Both the position numbers and the translations under genes were made by a program. From assembly GCA_963921195.1 (NCBI GenBank), contig OY992536.1, positions 175,902,995 to 175,966,994 on the forward strand: DNA of 64,000 nt. Direction: 5' to 3'. Each line of letters starts with the position of its first letter. The stretch's first letter is position 1. The notes below the pieces were generated by a model. The model saw only the letters and a program-made list of their open reading frames with translations. It had not been told where the DNA came from and did not search any database. This DNA is from Pegoplata infirma (lineage: Eukaryota; Arthropoda; Insecta; Diptera; Anthomyiidae). Positions 46,406-57,489 of this stretch are shown piece after piece.

Positions 46406-47669
46406 TGGGTGAAATCAAAAAATGTCAGTGTTTTTGAGCCAAAATTGTACAAACAAAAAATTTTAATTTTTGGTAAATTTTTTTATTAAAATCGATATGT
46501 TACATCACTACTAATATAACTATAAAAGATCTCTTCTACATACTGTTTCAAACAAATTTTATCGACATTTTTATGATTTTTTTGGTGACGGAGTTTACAT
46601 TCACCTTAGAAAAATACATTAAATTTTTTGAATTTTCTTTGAAAACATTTTATTGTAATTTAAATCACTTATTTATGTAATTGCTAACAATTTTTGTAAT
46701 TAGGATTTTTTTCTGGTTTTTGTTATTAAAGATTTTACAATTATTTTTCATTTTAATAGGATTTTTCTAAGGAAATGTAAAATAAATTTATTATTATTTC
46801 TGTTAAAATAAGTTTTTTTACTTTTTTGAATGACTAGTGTTAATATTTGCGTCGGTTTTAACAACTTCATAAGGTTTTTTAATGCAATCTGCAAAAAAAA
46901 AAAAAGTTGACGGAGTTTACAGAGACGGAGTTTACATTTCATCACTTTTTGCCCTTTTTTTCGAAAACTATTTGTCGGAAATTGGTTTCCGAAAAAAAGT
47001 CATTAGATGTCAACTAGATACGTCAAAATATGACGATATTTCAGATGCACGCTTAGTAGTTTTGTTGTAAACGTGGAGACGGAGTTTACAGCATTTTTCG
47101 ATTTTTCATTTATGATTTAGCTTTTCATAGAGGGAAATTAATATGCAGGGAGCAAACTTGAAACCAATGATGCAAAATGATACTTTATAGCCTCGCGTTT
47201 AATAAATGGGACAATAACCTATTATTTTTCTAAACACAATACGTCAAAAACAACAAAATTGTCAGGTTCCATAATGTCTAAAAAAAGTGTCAAAAAATCG
47301 TTACACAATTGAAGCCGTGTTTGTATGGGTAAAAGAGACAGTTATGACTATACAAAAATATTTTTTAAGAACGTCAACATGCCCTCTTTAAAAATGTAGC
47401 CAATTATTAAGAGTTTGGGTTATTGGTTTTTAAGATATAACCGGTTAAAGTTTAAAAATTGAAAATGTTACTGGCGACGGAGTTTACATTTGGCCTACAA
47501 AAATGAAAATAACTTGTTTAAAATAGCTTACTAGTATCCGGATTGTTGTTAGTTATGTAGAACGCCAATCTATGCGACGTTGTACATTAAAAAATATGCG
47601 AATACTTTAACCCATGTATGAGATATTACACGATTACATGGTTTGGTTGACATTTTTTGATTTCACCCA
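46406..47669. mobile_element. 1264-bp element with repeated gacggagtttac motif
   Basis: The ends TGGGTGAAATCAAAAAATGT and ACATTTTTTGATTTCACCCA are exact inverted repeats of about 22 bp. The flanks are consistent with a TA duplication (ATAT is also possible), and the empty site is in copy A (gaccatataaaa). The 12-mer gacggagtttac occurs five times on the plus strand (46587, 46909, 46924, 47078, 47476). No transposase is encoded; a 62-codon frame at 46882-47070 covers two motif copies. Confidence 0.88.
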
Positions 47670-48082
47670 TATAAAAATAAATTATTTAACTTATAGATAT
47701 GAGAATACATTTTGATAGTCAACAAAATAATTTGAACATAAAAGATCTTATATATCAAGTTTTTCAATTGATATCAATTACGAAAGATGCGAGCAAAGAG
47801 CTTATTAAGGGAACGTTGATTTCCATTGTGTTTTAGTGTTAATTCCGATTATCTTCAGACTTAGCGTTTTTGTTATGGTATAAGCCTCTATTTTACAATA
47901 TTTATAATCAAAATCTAAAAAAAGGATATAAAATAATATTAATATTTAAGATATTTCTAGAATTTTTATTGTATTTAAGTATTACCAACGATAGCATTTT
48001 GTGCTAATAGGTTAATGATAACACGGATGTCATTTAACGAAGCAACCAAGTACCTTTAAAGATTGGCTAGATACTGCTAGTT

Positions 48083-48410
48083 TGGTTTGGTTGTAAGTGG
48101 CTGCTGACGTTTTACGTCAACACACGTAGACTCTGAGGTCCATTGTGATACCACGGGACCGTAATAGGTTCCCCTACAAGTCCCTGTCGTTAAACCAATT
48201 TGAGCTTCTTCTTCTTCTGAAACTCCTTAGATATTGAATTTTGACATCCGACAAATCGGAAAGATCGTACAGCTCCCTAGATCCCAGTGAAGCAAGTCTC
48301 TGACCAGAAAGTGCCGGGCAATGGCAAATAAAGTTATCGATAGTTTGCAACTCCTCTTCATCCATGCAACTCCGGCAAAAATCATTCGACGGCACATTTA
48401 ACCGCACATT
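48083..48410 (-). mobile_element. 5'-truncated non-LTR retrotransposon (LINE) tail
   Basis: A 328-bp insert flanked by the 12-bp duplication atactgctagtt (48071-48082, 48411-48422). The 3' end on the minus strand finishes ...cttacaaccaaacca, without a long poly-A. Copies B and A give the empty site. The GC content is clearly higher than the surroundings, as expected for a coding relic. Confidence 0.9.
48174..48407 (-). pseudogene. LINE ORF2 C-terminus, zinc-binding tail after RNase H
   Basis: The last 77 codons of a LINE polyprotein. FCRSCMDEEELQTIDNFICH followed by CPALSGQRL is the CxxC...HxC-type cysteine-histidine cluster found at the end of ORF2 in RNase-H-bearing clades (I, LOA, R1-like). 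The upstream RT and RNase H are absent because of 5' truncation at 48410, so the first Met is simply the first in the fragment. No activity is possible. Confidence 0.8.
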
Positions 48411-49973
48411 ATACTGCTAGTTACATACATACATACATGTTGGAGTGTATTTTGTTAAGACCATGGGATATTAAAGCTCATTGGATGCTAAAGACTATGG
48501 AATGCTTTTTAAGGAAAGATATATTGTCTTTCAGAAATCCATCTGAAAAAATATTAAAAATTATTACACATTTCTTTTTTATTCCTGCAAAAAAGAACTT
48601 GCTACTACTAAATGCATGCATCAAAAGAGACTTCGATTAAAAGCAATATATTTAGTAGTATGTATTTTATCTTGCTGGGTTATGTTTGTAAGAATATTTG
48701 AAGGATAGGGATAAAAACTATTTCTACTTACATCATGTTTGTAAGGATATTTGAAAGACAGGGATAATAACTATTTCTACTTACATCATGGTGACAATGT
48801 GCTAGGTTGTCACTTTCGCTTATAGACAGCTTTCTTGTAATTGTATAAAGACGTTGTCCTTCCCAAATCGTTACTCAACCTTAAAACTGATACGTTCTTT
48901 TCATTTCGATTTGCTTTGGCGACAGTTAGCGATTTCAAAATAGTTTGTAGTTTTGGAACCGTAGTGATAACATTATGGTCGTGCATATGCCCTCTGCTCT
49001 AAGTTAAGCGAGCTTAACGTACCTCCGCATGGTTGAATTTTTTAGTAACTCGGCATTCAAACTTCTTATACGTTCTTTCCATTTCCTATTTGCTACAGTA
49101 AGGGATTTCAAAATAATTTATAGCGTTGGAACCGTAGTGATAACATTTCTGGTGGTGCATATGTCCTTTTCTCCAAGTTGTGTGAGCTTAACGTTACTCG
49201 GCCTCAAAACTGCTTATACGATCTATCATTTCCATTTTGTTATGGCGATATTAAGGGATTTCAAAATAGTTTGCAGTATTGCAATCGCAGTGAAAACATG
49301 ATGGTGGTGCATATGCCTTCTCCACGAAGTTGCACGAGATTAACGAAGCTGCGTAGTTTAATTTTCTTCAACATCAAATCACTCTATTATTGTATTTGCG
49401 ACATATGTATGTACATTTACTCATTTTGAATATGATCTTGTTTTAGAATAAAATGTCCACGATTATACTTGTTATGACATTGAACTGGAAAAAAATAATA
49501 CATATGATTTTATAATTCTAAATACATATTAATAAAAACTTACCTTTTCCAGTTTTTTATGTAAAAGTAACTTTTTTAATCAGAATATTTTGCAACTAGG
49601 AAACTATATTTGTTAAATTATTGATACGAATCGGTATTAAGGTATAAATATGGTAATAAAATATAATTTCAATCGTAAAAAACTTTTATTTTGTAATTCC
49701 GGTTGATATTTTCATACACGTGCACTAAAATTTAACATTTATGATAACATATATGTTTCCATATATGATATCATATATGGCACATATTTTATATACGACC
49801 ACATATATGGGATCGTTTCTTGCATATATGGTCACATATATGTTTCCATATATGTCATATATGATCATATAAAGATCTATATATAAGCATATATGAACAT
49901 ACACATTTATTTTTAGCCGGGATGATAATTTTTTAAGGCTGGTGTCTAATTTTAAAAATGATTCAGGACGCCA

Positions 49974-51014
49974 CACAGTGGGAAAAAATTGACTTTTTTG
50001 TCCAATTTTGCCTACAGGTCGCAATTCCTAACCGATTTTGGTTTTTCTTTTTTTGTATTTTAGCTAATAAAATTCCACATCGAGCTGTCATGGTGGATTT
50101 TTGAAAAATAAATTCGGATTACTTTTTATATTTTCCTAAAGTTCAGAAAATTTTAATTTTTTCAGTATTTTTGCAATAAAAAATGTGTTAGGCATGGGAC
50201 GAATATGCTTTATAGACTAAATTAAAGGTATTGGAACCCCTAATCAACGACGTGATTAGTATTTGAAAATATATTATTATTTTGGTTTTTATAACCAGAC
50301 AAAAATTCAAGAATTTTCACTTTTAAAAACCTATATCTTTAAAAATAATGAACCAATTTCAATAAAATCTTTTTTAAATTAAAGCTTATGTTTTGCCTAG
50401 TCATAATTGGTACACAAATTTTTTTGTCAAAAAATATTTTATTTTTTGCTTAAATTTTACCTTATGATTTTTGGAATTTTAAAATTATTTTTTAGTCTGT
50501 TTAAAAAAAAAAAAAGTTGTTTCATTGTAAATTCGAAAAAAAGAGTTAAACAATTTTGCAAAAAATATTTTATTTACCAATAATGGTTAAGAAAATGATA
50601 AACTTTAATCTAAAAAAAAATTCATTGAAATTGGTACATTATTTAAAATGATATAGTTACTTAAAAGTGAACATTTTTAAGTTTTCATGTGTTTATAAAA
50701 ACCAAAATAATTATAAATTAACAAATGCTATTAATGTCATTTATAACGAGTTCAAATACCTTTAATTTAGTCCATACAGCTTATTCGTCTCCTGCCTATT
50801 ACATTTTTTAAAGCAAAAATTCTAAAATAATTAATATTTTCTGAACTTTAAAAAAATATTTAAAAAAAAACCAAAAAGGATTTTTAGAAATCCACCATGA
50901 CAAACTGATGAGGAATTTTATTAGCTAAATTTCAAACAAAGAAAAACTAAAATCGGTTAAGAATTGCGACCTGTAGGCAAAATCGGACAAAAAAACTCCA
51001 TTTTCCCCACTGTG
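49974..51014. mobile_element. 1041-bp palindromic CACAGTGG element, possibly Transib-like
   Basis: CACAGTGGGAAAAAATTGAC is mirrored by the right end inward, CACAGTGGGGAAAATGGAGT. Near-matching 5-bp flanks cgcca/cacca. The arms (about 450 bp) are inverted copies, for example tttttgtccaattttgcctacaggtcgcaatt on the left against its complement near 50960. The CACWRTG end and 5-bp target are reminiscent of Transib. No transposase. Confidence 0.75.
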
Positions 51015-51037
51015 CACCACCACAACTTGGCTGTATA

Positions 51038-53054
51038 CACTCAATAAAAAAGTGAACTAAAATCTTGGAAAATTAACTCAATTTTAAGAAAAACAAAGAA
51101 TAATTTGGCTCCAAAGATTTTTTTTCTTGGTTTTAGTTCATAATTTTACCAAAAATAAGGACAACAAAGTTAATTAATTTTAAGCCAATTTTAACTAGAA
51201 AATTGGAAAAATTATATTACACTTATTTGATTTTTTCAGTAAGTACAGATCGAGCACGGGCTCTAATTATATTTGTTATAAGGGTTCAAGTTGAAAAAAA
51301 TGCAGAAGAAAAATTGAATTTCTAAAAATTATAGACATTTCTGGTATTTCCCATACCGGTTTCAAACACCCCAGTTAGTGTTGTCATCAGTAGGATTTTA
51401 AATGTCGGTTTGTCTTGTTAATGAAAACAGTTTTTTATATATGTGAATATTTACAGTTTCTACAGAATAAATTTTGACAGTTTCCAACACTACAATTCTA
51501 TTTCTAGCAATCCACTGTGGTTCCAATTCCAAAACTAGGTGGACAAAAGTATTTAACCATGATATTTTATGTTTTTGGGGTCGCTGATTTCAAAAAAATG
51601 CTTTAAAAAATTGTAGCTTCCATATTTTTGAAAATACAGTGGGTTTCACTAAAATAGCTTCAACTTAATTGGACTTTTCGCTACAACTGGAAAAAGTAAA
51701 TTACTTTTTGCTACTTTAGGGCACTAAATTTAAAGGAAGTATTTAAAAATGATATAAAAAGCTTTTCTGAGCATTACAGTAAAGCCCAGCTATGTCGAAT
51801 TACTTTTAATGAGTAGTTTTTTTAGAATGTTCGAATTAAATCCTTTTTGTGCTTCTAGAGTGGCGGGAAAAGAAAAATATGTGATATAACAATTATGGAA
51901 AATTTTGTAGAGGTATTTGTTGCAAAAATATGTGCAGAAGATCCTGAATATTATAAGCATTTTCTTGAGAGTTATAAAAATTGCAGAAAAAATTACTTTT
52001 TTAAAAAGGCTATAAAAAATGCAGCTGGACGCCGCTGGATGAGGTGAAAGATGAAACATACTCTCTGATAGTTACTTTAAGAGATGTATATAGCAAGCTT
52101 TGAAATATTGAAAATCTATTTTTTTTTTTTTTTAATTATGACCCTAACTTCAAAAACCGATATTAAGAAATCGCGAAACAATTTCGAACCCATGAAAATT
52201 TGTTTGATAAGTATATACCCATGGCTATATAAAAAACAATTCACGGCAATCTCCTGCAAATAATTCACTTGGTATAAGCTACTTACAATTAGTTTTGTAT
52301 TGATTTGCTTAGTTTTTAATCACAAACATTTTCGTGAACAAACATTGATGTTCTAGTGCTGCGGGGACAAAGTTAAAACCCTTATTTAATCAAAATATTT
52401 TGCGTCTAGTCTAGGCATGTTGTTAGCTATTTAAAACACCTACCGTTTTTTAATTTAGAGGTTCAAACTTTTTAGACTTTTGTCCACCTACTTAGATTTG
52501 AATTTGGAACCACAGTGCAATCTCAACCTCACTTCATACTTTCTTTCAACTTTTTTGTCTCTTACATTATTTCGCAAGGGTTACCAACATGATCTGGAAT
52601 TGCAGATACAAATGAAGGAATTTGCATTTTCTGTTTCGGAGACGTGCCTAATGGCGACATATTTTGTCAGTAATTTTATTTCATTTTTTCTGTAAGTACA
52701 GATCGAGCACGGGCTCTAATTATATTTGTTATAAGGGTTCAAGTTGAAGTTTAGTTCATTCACATTTTAAAACTAGATTGGGGTAGACCCTGGACCCATG
52801 GGTTCGGACCATAGACTCTGTTGGGTTCTTTAAAGGTCCCCATTGATTTTGACCCAAAAGATTTTTTTCCTAATATTTAAAAATTCCATTTAAAGAAAAC
52901 TATGAACTAATTATAAGTAAATGAACTAAACTTTTTTCCTCATAGTTAAGAAAATTTCTCATGTTTTAGTTAAATTTTACTAAATTTTAGGAAATTTCAT
53001 AATAAATTTTCAGACATTTTTTCCTTAATTTTAGTTATGTCTTTTTTTTCAGTG
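51038..53054. mobile_element. CACT-ended element, TSD ta, with nested insertion
   Basis: The left end is CACTCAATAAAAAAGTGAAC and the right end, inward, CACTGAAAAAAAAGACATAA, flanked by ta. Subterminal TTAGTT/AACTAA words are common. A direct repeat (gtaagtacagatcgagcacg..., about 57 bp) occurs at 51240 and 52692 on either side of the inner element. Confidence 0.6.
51513..52517. mobile_element. 1005-bp CACTGTGG-ended element, TSD caatc
   Basis: CACTGTGGTTCCAATTCCAA (left) and CACTGTGGTTCCAAATTCAA (right, inward) are flanked by caatc on both sides (51508-51512, 52518-52522). GGTGGACAAAAGT follows in both ends. No coding capacity beyond chance frames. Confidence 0.85.
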
Positions 53055-53179
53055 TAAGCTACCGACTAACATAAAAGAAAATGAAAATTACTGTTTTAGT
53101 TTTCTTAAAACCAATTTCGATAAAAATTCACCTGCTGGTGAATAAAACCGTTTTATACCAGCTGGTAAATAAAACGTAA

Positions 53180-53640
53180 CATAATTATTTTTCAACAAAA
53201 TTTTTTTTCATCAAATTTTTTTTTGCATCAAATTTTTTTTCATCAATTTTTTGCTTAATTTTTTTTCATTAAATTTTTTTTGTGCATCAAAATTTTTTTT
53301 CATCAAATTTTTGTTTTCATATTTATTTTTTTTTTTTCATCAATTTTTTTCTTTTTATAAAATTTTTTTTTTTCATCAATTTTTTTTCATCAAATTTTTT
53401 TTTTTTATTAAATTTTTTTTCATAAATTTTTTTATCATTTTTTTCATCAATTTTTTTTACATCAATTGTTTTTTTATAATTTTTTTTTCATCAATTTTTT
53501 TTGTCAACTTTTTTTTTTCATCAAATTTTTTTTCACCAAATATTTATTTTCATTAGTGTTTTTTTTTATCAAAAAAAAAAAAATTTTCACCAAATTTTTT
53601 TTTCATAAAATTTTTTAGTTTTTTTTTTTATTCGACCTTT
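53180..53640. repeat. T-rich simple repeat, catcaaattttttttc type
   Basis: About 20 irregular units of catcaa(a)ttttttt. The 101-codon Phe-rich frame at 53251-53556 is an artefact of it. Confidence 0.95.
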
Positions 53641-53789
53641 CAGATTTAATATGTAAAAAATAAAGTTCTTCAAGCTCGAGGTAAAGTGTTTGTAAATTTC
53701 TTTATTGCTTATATATTTTGCGACACATCGAGTAGCATCTTCAGAGCAAAAATATAAATAACTTTAAAATTTAGCGTTATAGTGTCGTT

Positions 53790-54110
53790 CATCGTGCAAT
53801 ATTATACGAAGTCGGTTTAGTGGTTCAAAAGTTTTAAAAGAAAATGTAAGGACCCCTCGAAAATGTTGGTACATTCAACATAACCTAAATATACAAAGTG
53901 CTTTAATTCGGCTGCTGGTTGACATATGCGAGCAGAATTAAACACCGAATGGAATTTAAACAAGTACGAACATATTTTTTGACAAAGAAAGGAAAAAAAA
54001 TCGCAAAAAATTTTCCATTTTTTTTACCAAAAAAATGTCCTACTTGTTTAACAAATGTACAAAAAACCAGTGAGAGTGTTATATTCTTCTTTATAGTCTA
54101 CAAAATGTAA
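53790..54110 (+). mobile_element. Mini-me-like fly repeat, partial copy 3 (empty site)
   Basis: The stretch cggtttagtggttcaaaag...caacataacctaaatataca...aattaaacaccgaatgg... matches both flanks of the 2-kb palindrome at 21846-23901 but without it, which gives the pre-insertion site. The (GTCY) core and both ends are missing. Confidence 0.75.
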
Positions 54111-55219
54111 AAACACTTTTTTGCACTTAAGTAATACACTTATTTACTAAATTTACAGCTCTTTTGGTTTGGACTACATCTTGCTTTCCACAGACAGATT
54201 GAAGAATTTGTATGACCGTTTTGGAATTGGGGCACCAAAACCTATCAACTCTTTTTGGATTCATCAAAAACGCAGCGACAAACCTCAGATTTGTAGAGTG
54301 GTGTAATTGATCATATGATCATTTTTAAGTGGATAAGAAAAATTTAAATAATTTTAAAATTGTATTAATTAATTGAAATTGTAAGAAATCATTGTGAAGG
54401 AAAAGAGATTCCAAAAATATTTTTTGTTGATATAATTGTAAATTCTTATTTTTTTTTTTTTTTGATGCTCCAATTTGTTTTTCTTTTAATTTTTTTCTCG
54501 AAATTTATAAAAAAAAAACACTTTAAGGGTTCGTTGACAATCATTATCCAAAAATTGTGTGTCTTTAAAATGCCTTACTTTTTTGTTCACTCTAATGTAT
54601 TTTAATTATTTATTTTAATTATGTATTTTAATTATTTTAAAAATCAAATTCAAAAAAGTACATAAATAGTCTGGAAAATGGATCTGATGGATGTAAAATA
54701 CATTTGTATGGAATAATTTACTTAAAGAGATTTTTGCCCCCAAAAGAAACAAATGCAAAGGGTTTTATCTTCAAGATAACCAAATATTTTCAGGGCACTA
54801 TAGTATAATTATAACAAAGAAATGCATATTTTTACTATGTATCTAAAAAAAACATAAAAACCAACAAAAAAAGTTATTACAATTTGTAACAAGTGCTATT
54901 CTTTTGTCGCATTATTTATACAATGCACTAAAATGTATAAAATTAAACAACCCAACAAAATTATCATATTTAGCATTTATTGCTTCTACAATATTTTATG
55001 TGTTGTATACAATTTTAATTTTTATATTTTCATTATCAGAAGTTTACCCAGAGGGGATTTTTTCCGTTAAAATAAAGATGCAAATGATGGTTATTAGAAG
55101 TTACTACCACCACTGCTGCTGATGCCACTATTAGAGCTACATAAAATTGTAGGGTTGCCAAATGAAATTCATTTGAATACATTGTGAAGATGTCACAGAT
55201 ACGAATAATATTTTTTATG
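54111..55219. other. AT-rich sequence, no gene recognised
   Basis: Frames of 62-72 codons at 54904-55224 show no domain. A less AT-rich patch at 54165-54310 may be a relic, but I cannot assign it. Confidence 0.4.
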
Positions 55220-55221
55220 AA

Positions 55222-55617
55222 CACTTAAAGAATTATGTAGGTAAATTCCAGTGAATATTCACTTAAAACAAATGAAATTTTATTTAAAAACCATTCCACT
55301 GTTTTTTCGTTTGAAATAAAAACACATTACAGTCAATTTTAAATGTTAATTTAATGACTAACCAAAACATTAAAAAACTAGTGAATATTCAGTTATTTTG
55401 TATTGAAAAACAGTAAAACTATAGAAGAAATTTTTTACTGCCGAAATTAAATGTAACAGAAAATTCGTTTTTAATACAGTAAATTATTTTTTTTAAACTA
55501 CAGAAACAGTAAAAAAATTAAATCCTTTATAAAATAAGTGAATTTTCTTTTAAAATGACTTTACTGATTACTTTTTAAAATAACCTACAAACAGTTAATG
55601 ACATAATTTTCTTAGTG
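55222..55617. mobile_element. 396-bp CACTAAG MITE, TSD aa
   Basis: The ends CACTTAAAGAATTATG and, inward from the right, CACTAAGAAAATTATG are flanked by aa. It is the inverted, better-preserved copy of 7489-7860. AACAGTTAATGACATAATTT is shared between them. Confidence 0.85.
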
Positions 55618-55992
55618 AATATATGTACATATATCATTAAAAGCAACATAACAACTAAAATAATTGCTTGTTAAATTAAAAAAAATATATATTTTTTTAC
55701 CGTGCGGCTCAAAAATTTTTTGGAAAAAATTTTTAGAGCTGAAAACCTTATCCGACCAAAATCAAATTTTTTGTCGTTCATAAGCTAATCAAGTAAAATA
55801 ATAATTTAAAAATAAAAAAATAAAAAATTTTGTTTATTTTGGCTCTTTAAGCCCCGTCGCTTACTGAATTACATATTAAAACATGACACATTTGGTGTCA
55901 TTACGATGTGTCAGATATAAACTGAATCTAATCCTTTTGTGTGAATCTGATCCAGACGTTACTTAAAACTACATTTTACATTATTTAAATAA

Positions 55993-56544
55993 AAATGTTT
56001 ACGTTCTGATTTATTTTTATTAAAAAATAAAAATTGTTTTATTCGACCTTAAAAATATAATATTTTGTGGATGTTTATTCTGGCTCGAGGTCATTAATTT
56101 CTTTACTAATTAAAACCATGATATTCTTAAAGCATAATTTTCAAGAAAATTATTTTTCTGTTTTAAATTTATTTATGTTAGTCATTTTTGCAAGACTTAA
56201 TCGACACGTGTTTCGGAATTTGTCAGATTCCATTGTCAAGATTATTTAGCAAAAATAGAAACGATTTACTACAAAGTTGCAAACGAGTCTAATGACAAAT
56301 CGTTTGCGCACAAACTAAAATATTAATACATATTCGACTCTATCCACAATGGGAATTAGAAAGACGAAGAAATTGTACCATACTAATAAGGCAACGATTG
56401 TCAATAACCAACAAAAATATTTAAAACAGTTTTACATACAAAATAATGACCTCGAGCCAGAATAAACATCCTCAAAATATAATATTTTAAAGGTCGAATA
56501 AAACAACTTTTATTTTTTAATAAAAATTAATCAGAATGTAAACA
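55993..56544. mobile_element. Foldback element with long inverted arms
   Basis: The left arm (gttctgatttatttttatta ... ttattctggctcgaggtcat) is matched by the right arm over about 110 bp (atgacctcgagccagaataa ... attaatcagaatgtaaac). A partial relative lacking the right arm is at 63138-63548. The target duplication is not clear. Confidence 0.75.
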
Positions 56545-56723
56545 AAATGATTGACACGCCATAGTGATGAATAACCGTAACATCCCAGCAAAAACATGGT
56601 AATGAGTTGTGAAAAGTAATCATTACCAAGTACATTATTTATAATGAGTCCCCATTACCATTAACATTATTTTAAATCCAAAAGTAACTAGTACTCAATA
56701 ATATGTTATAAAAGCACATCTAA

Positions 56724-57302
56724 CAAGGGAAGTATCTCAACCATTATGAACCGATTTGCCTGAAACTTCAAATATATATAAAAGAGACTATTTTAAGGTT
56801 GGGATGTCTCTGCTTATCAGTGTTTAAAAATTTCGTTGTCCCCTTATGAAACCATGTGGACCTTCGGGAAAATTTCACTAACTTCCGACCTAATAGGAAT
56901 ATCGTCTAGGGCAAAAATTCGTGTCGACTTAAATTTAATAAAGATTATTTCTTATTCATATGGATATCGTAGGTCAATGTCTTCATATAAATACCCCACT
57001 AAATTAACACATTTTCCTAAAAAAAATATTTAAAGAAGCCGAATTTCTACAAGGTTATTCCACCTTCGGATAGGCATTAAAAAAACCTTTCTTCTCATAT
57101 GTAAACATAATATAGTTTTTTAAAAAGAAATGGCTGAAAAATCAAAAAAACTATTTTTTCGCCATTTTTTTGCCCACGTTTTGAAAACCTAAATCTGCGA
57201 TATGCCCGATAAGCTGAGACACCCCAACTTTAGAATTGTCTCTTTTATATATATTTTAAGTTTCAGGCAAATCGGTTCATCAGGGTTGAGATACTTCCCT
57301 TG
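56724..57302. mobile_element. 579-bp inverted-repeat MITE, CAAGGGAAGTATCTCAAC ends
   Basis: CAAGGGAAGTATCTCAACCA at the left and CAAGGGAAGTATCTCAACCC inward from the right; the match extends about 100 bp (gaaccgatttgcctgaaact). No convincing 8-bp duplication was found. Confidence 0.75.
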
Positions 57303-57489
57303 TCAGTTTTCACACACAAGATTTTAATATGTATACCATTAAATTTTAATACATAAATGAAACCACGAAATAATATAATTTATCGTGAATTTTGTAAATA
57401 TTACACCAATTACATTTCATTTTAAATTTCGTAAAAAAGTCTAAAAAAATATAAAAATAAATTCGTGCCGCTCTGATCACATGTTTTGT

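Larger units (their letters stand above)
45941..49921 (+). mobile_element. CCCGGC element copy C with two insertions
   Basis: 3,981 bp flanked by at. It is collinear with and closely similar to copy B over the left 450 bp and again from 47670 onward. It is interrupted by the 1264-bp element at 46406-47669 and a LINE tail at 48083-48410. Removing both gives about 2.4 kb, in agreement with copy B. Confidence 0.92.

Noticed and set aside
53251..53556. 101-codon Phe-rich protein
   Set aside because: It is a direct translation of the catcaattttttt simple repeat.
7489..55617. A 48-kb giant transposon bounded by about 370-bp inverted repeats
   Set aside because: The right-hand repeat is a complete 396-bp MITE with its own ends and aa duplication, and the left is a decayed copy of the same MITE. 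The outer flanks do not match.
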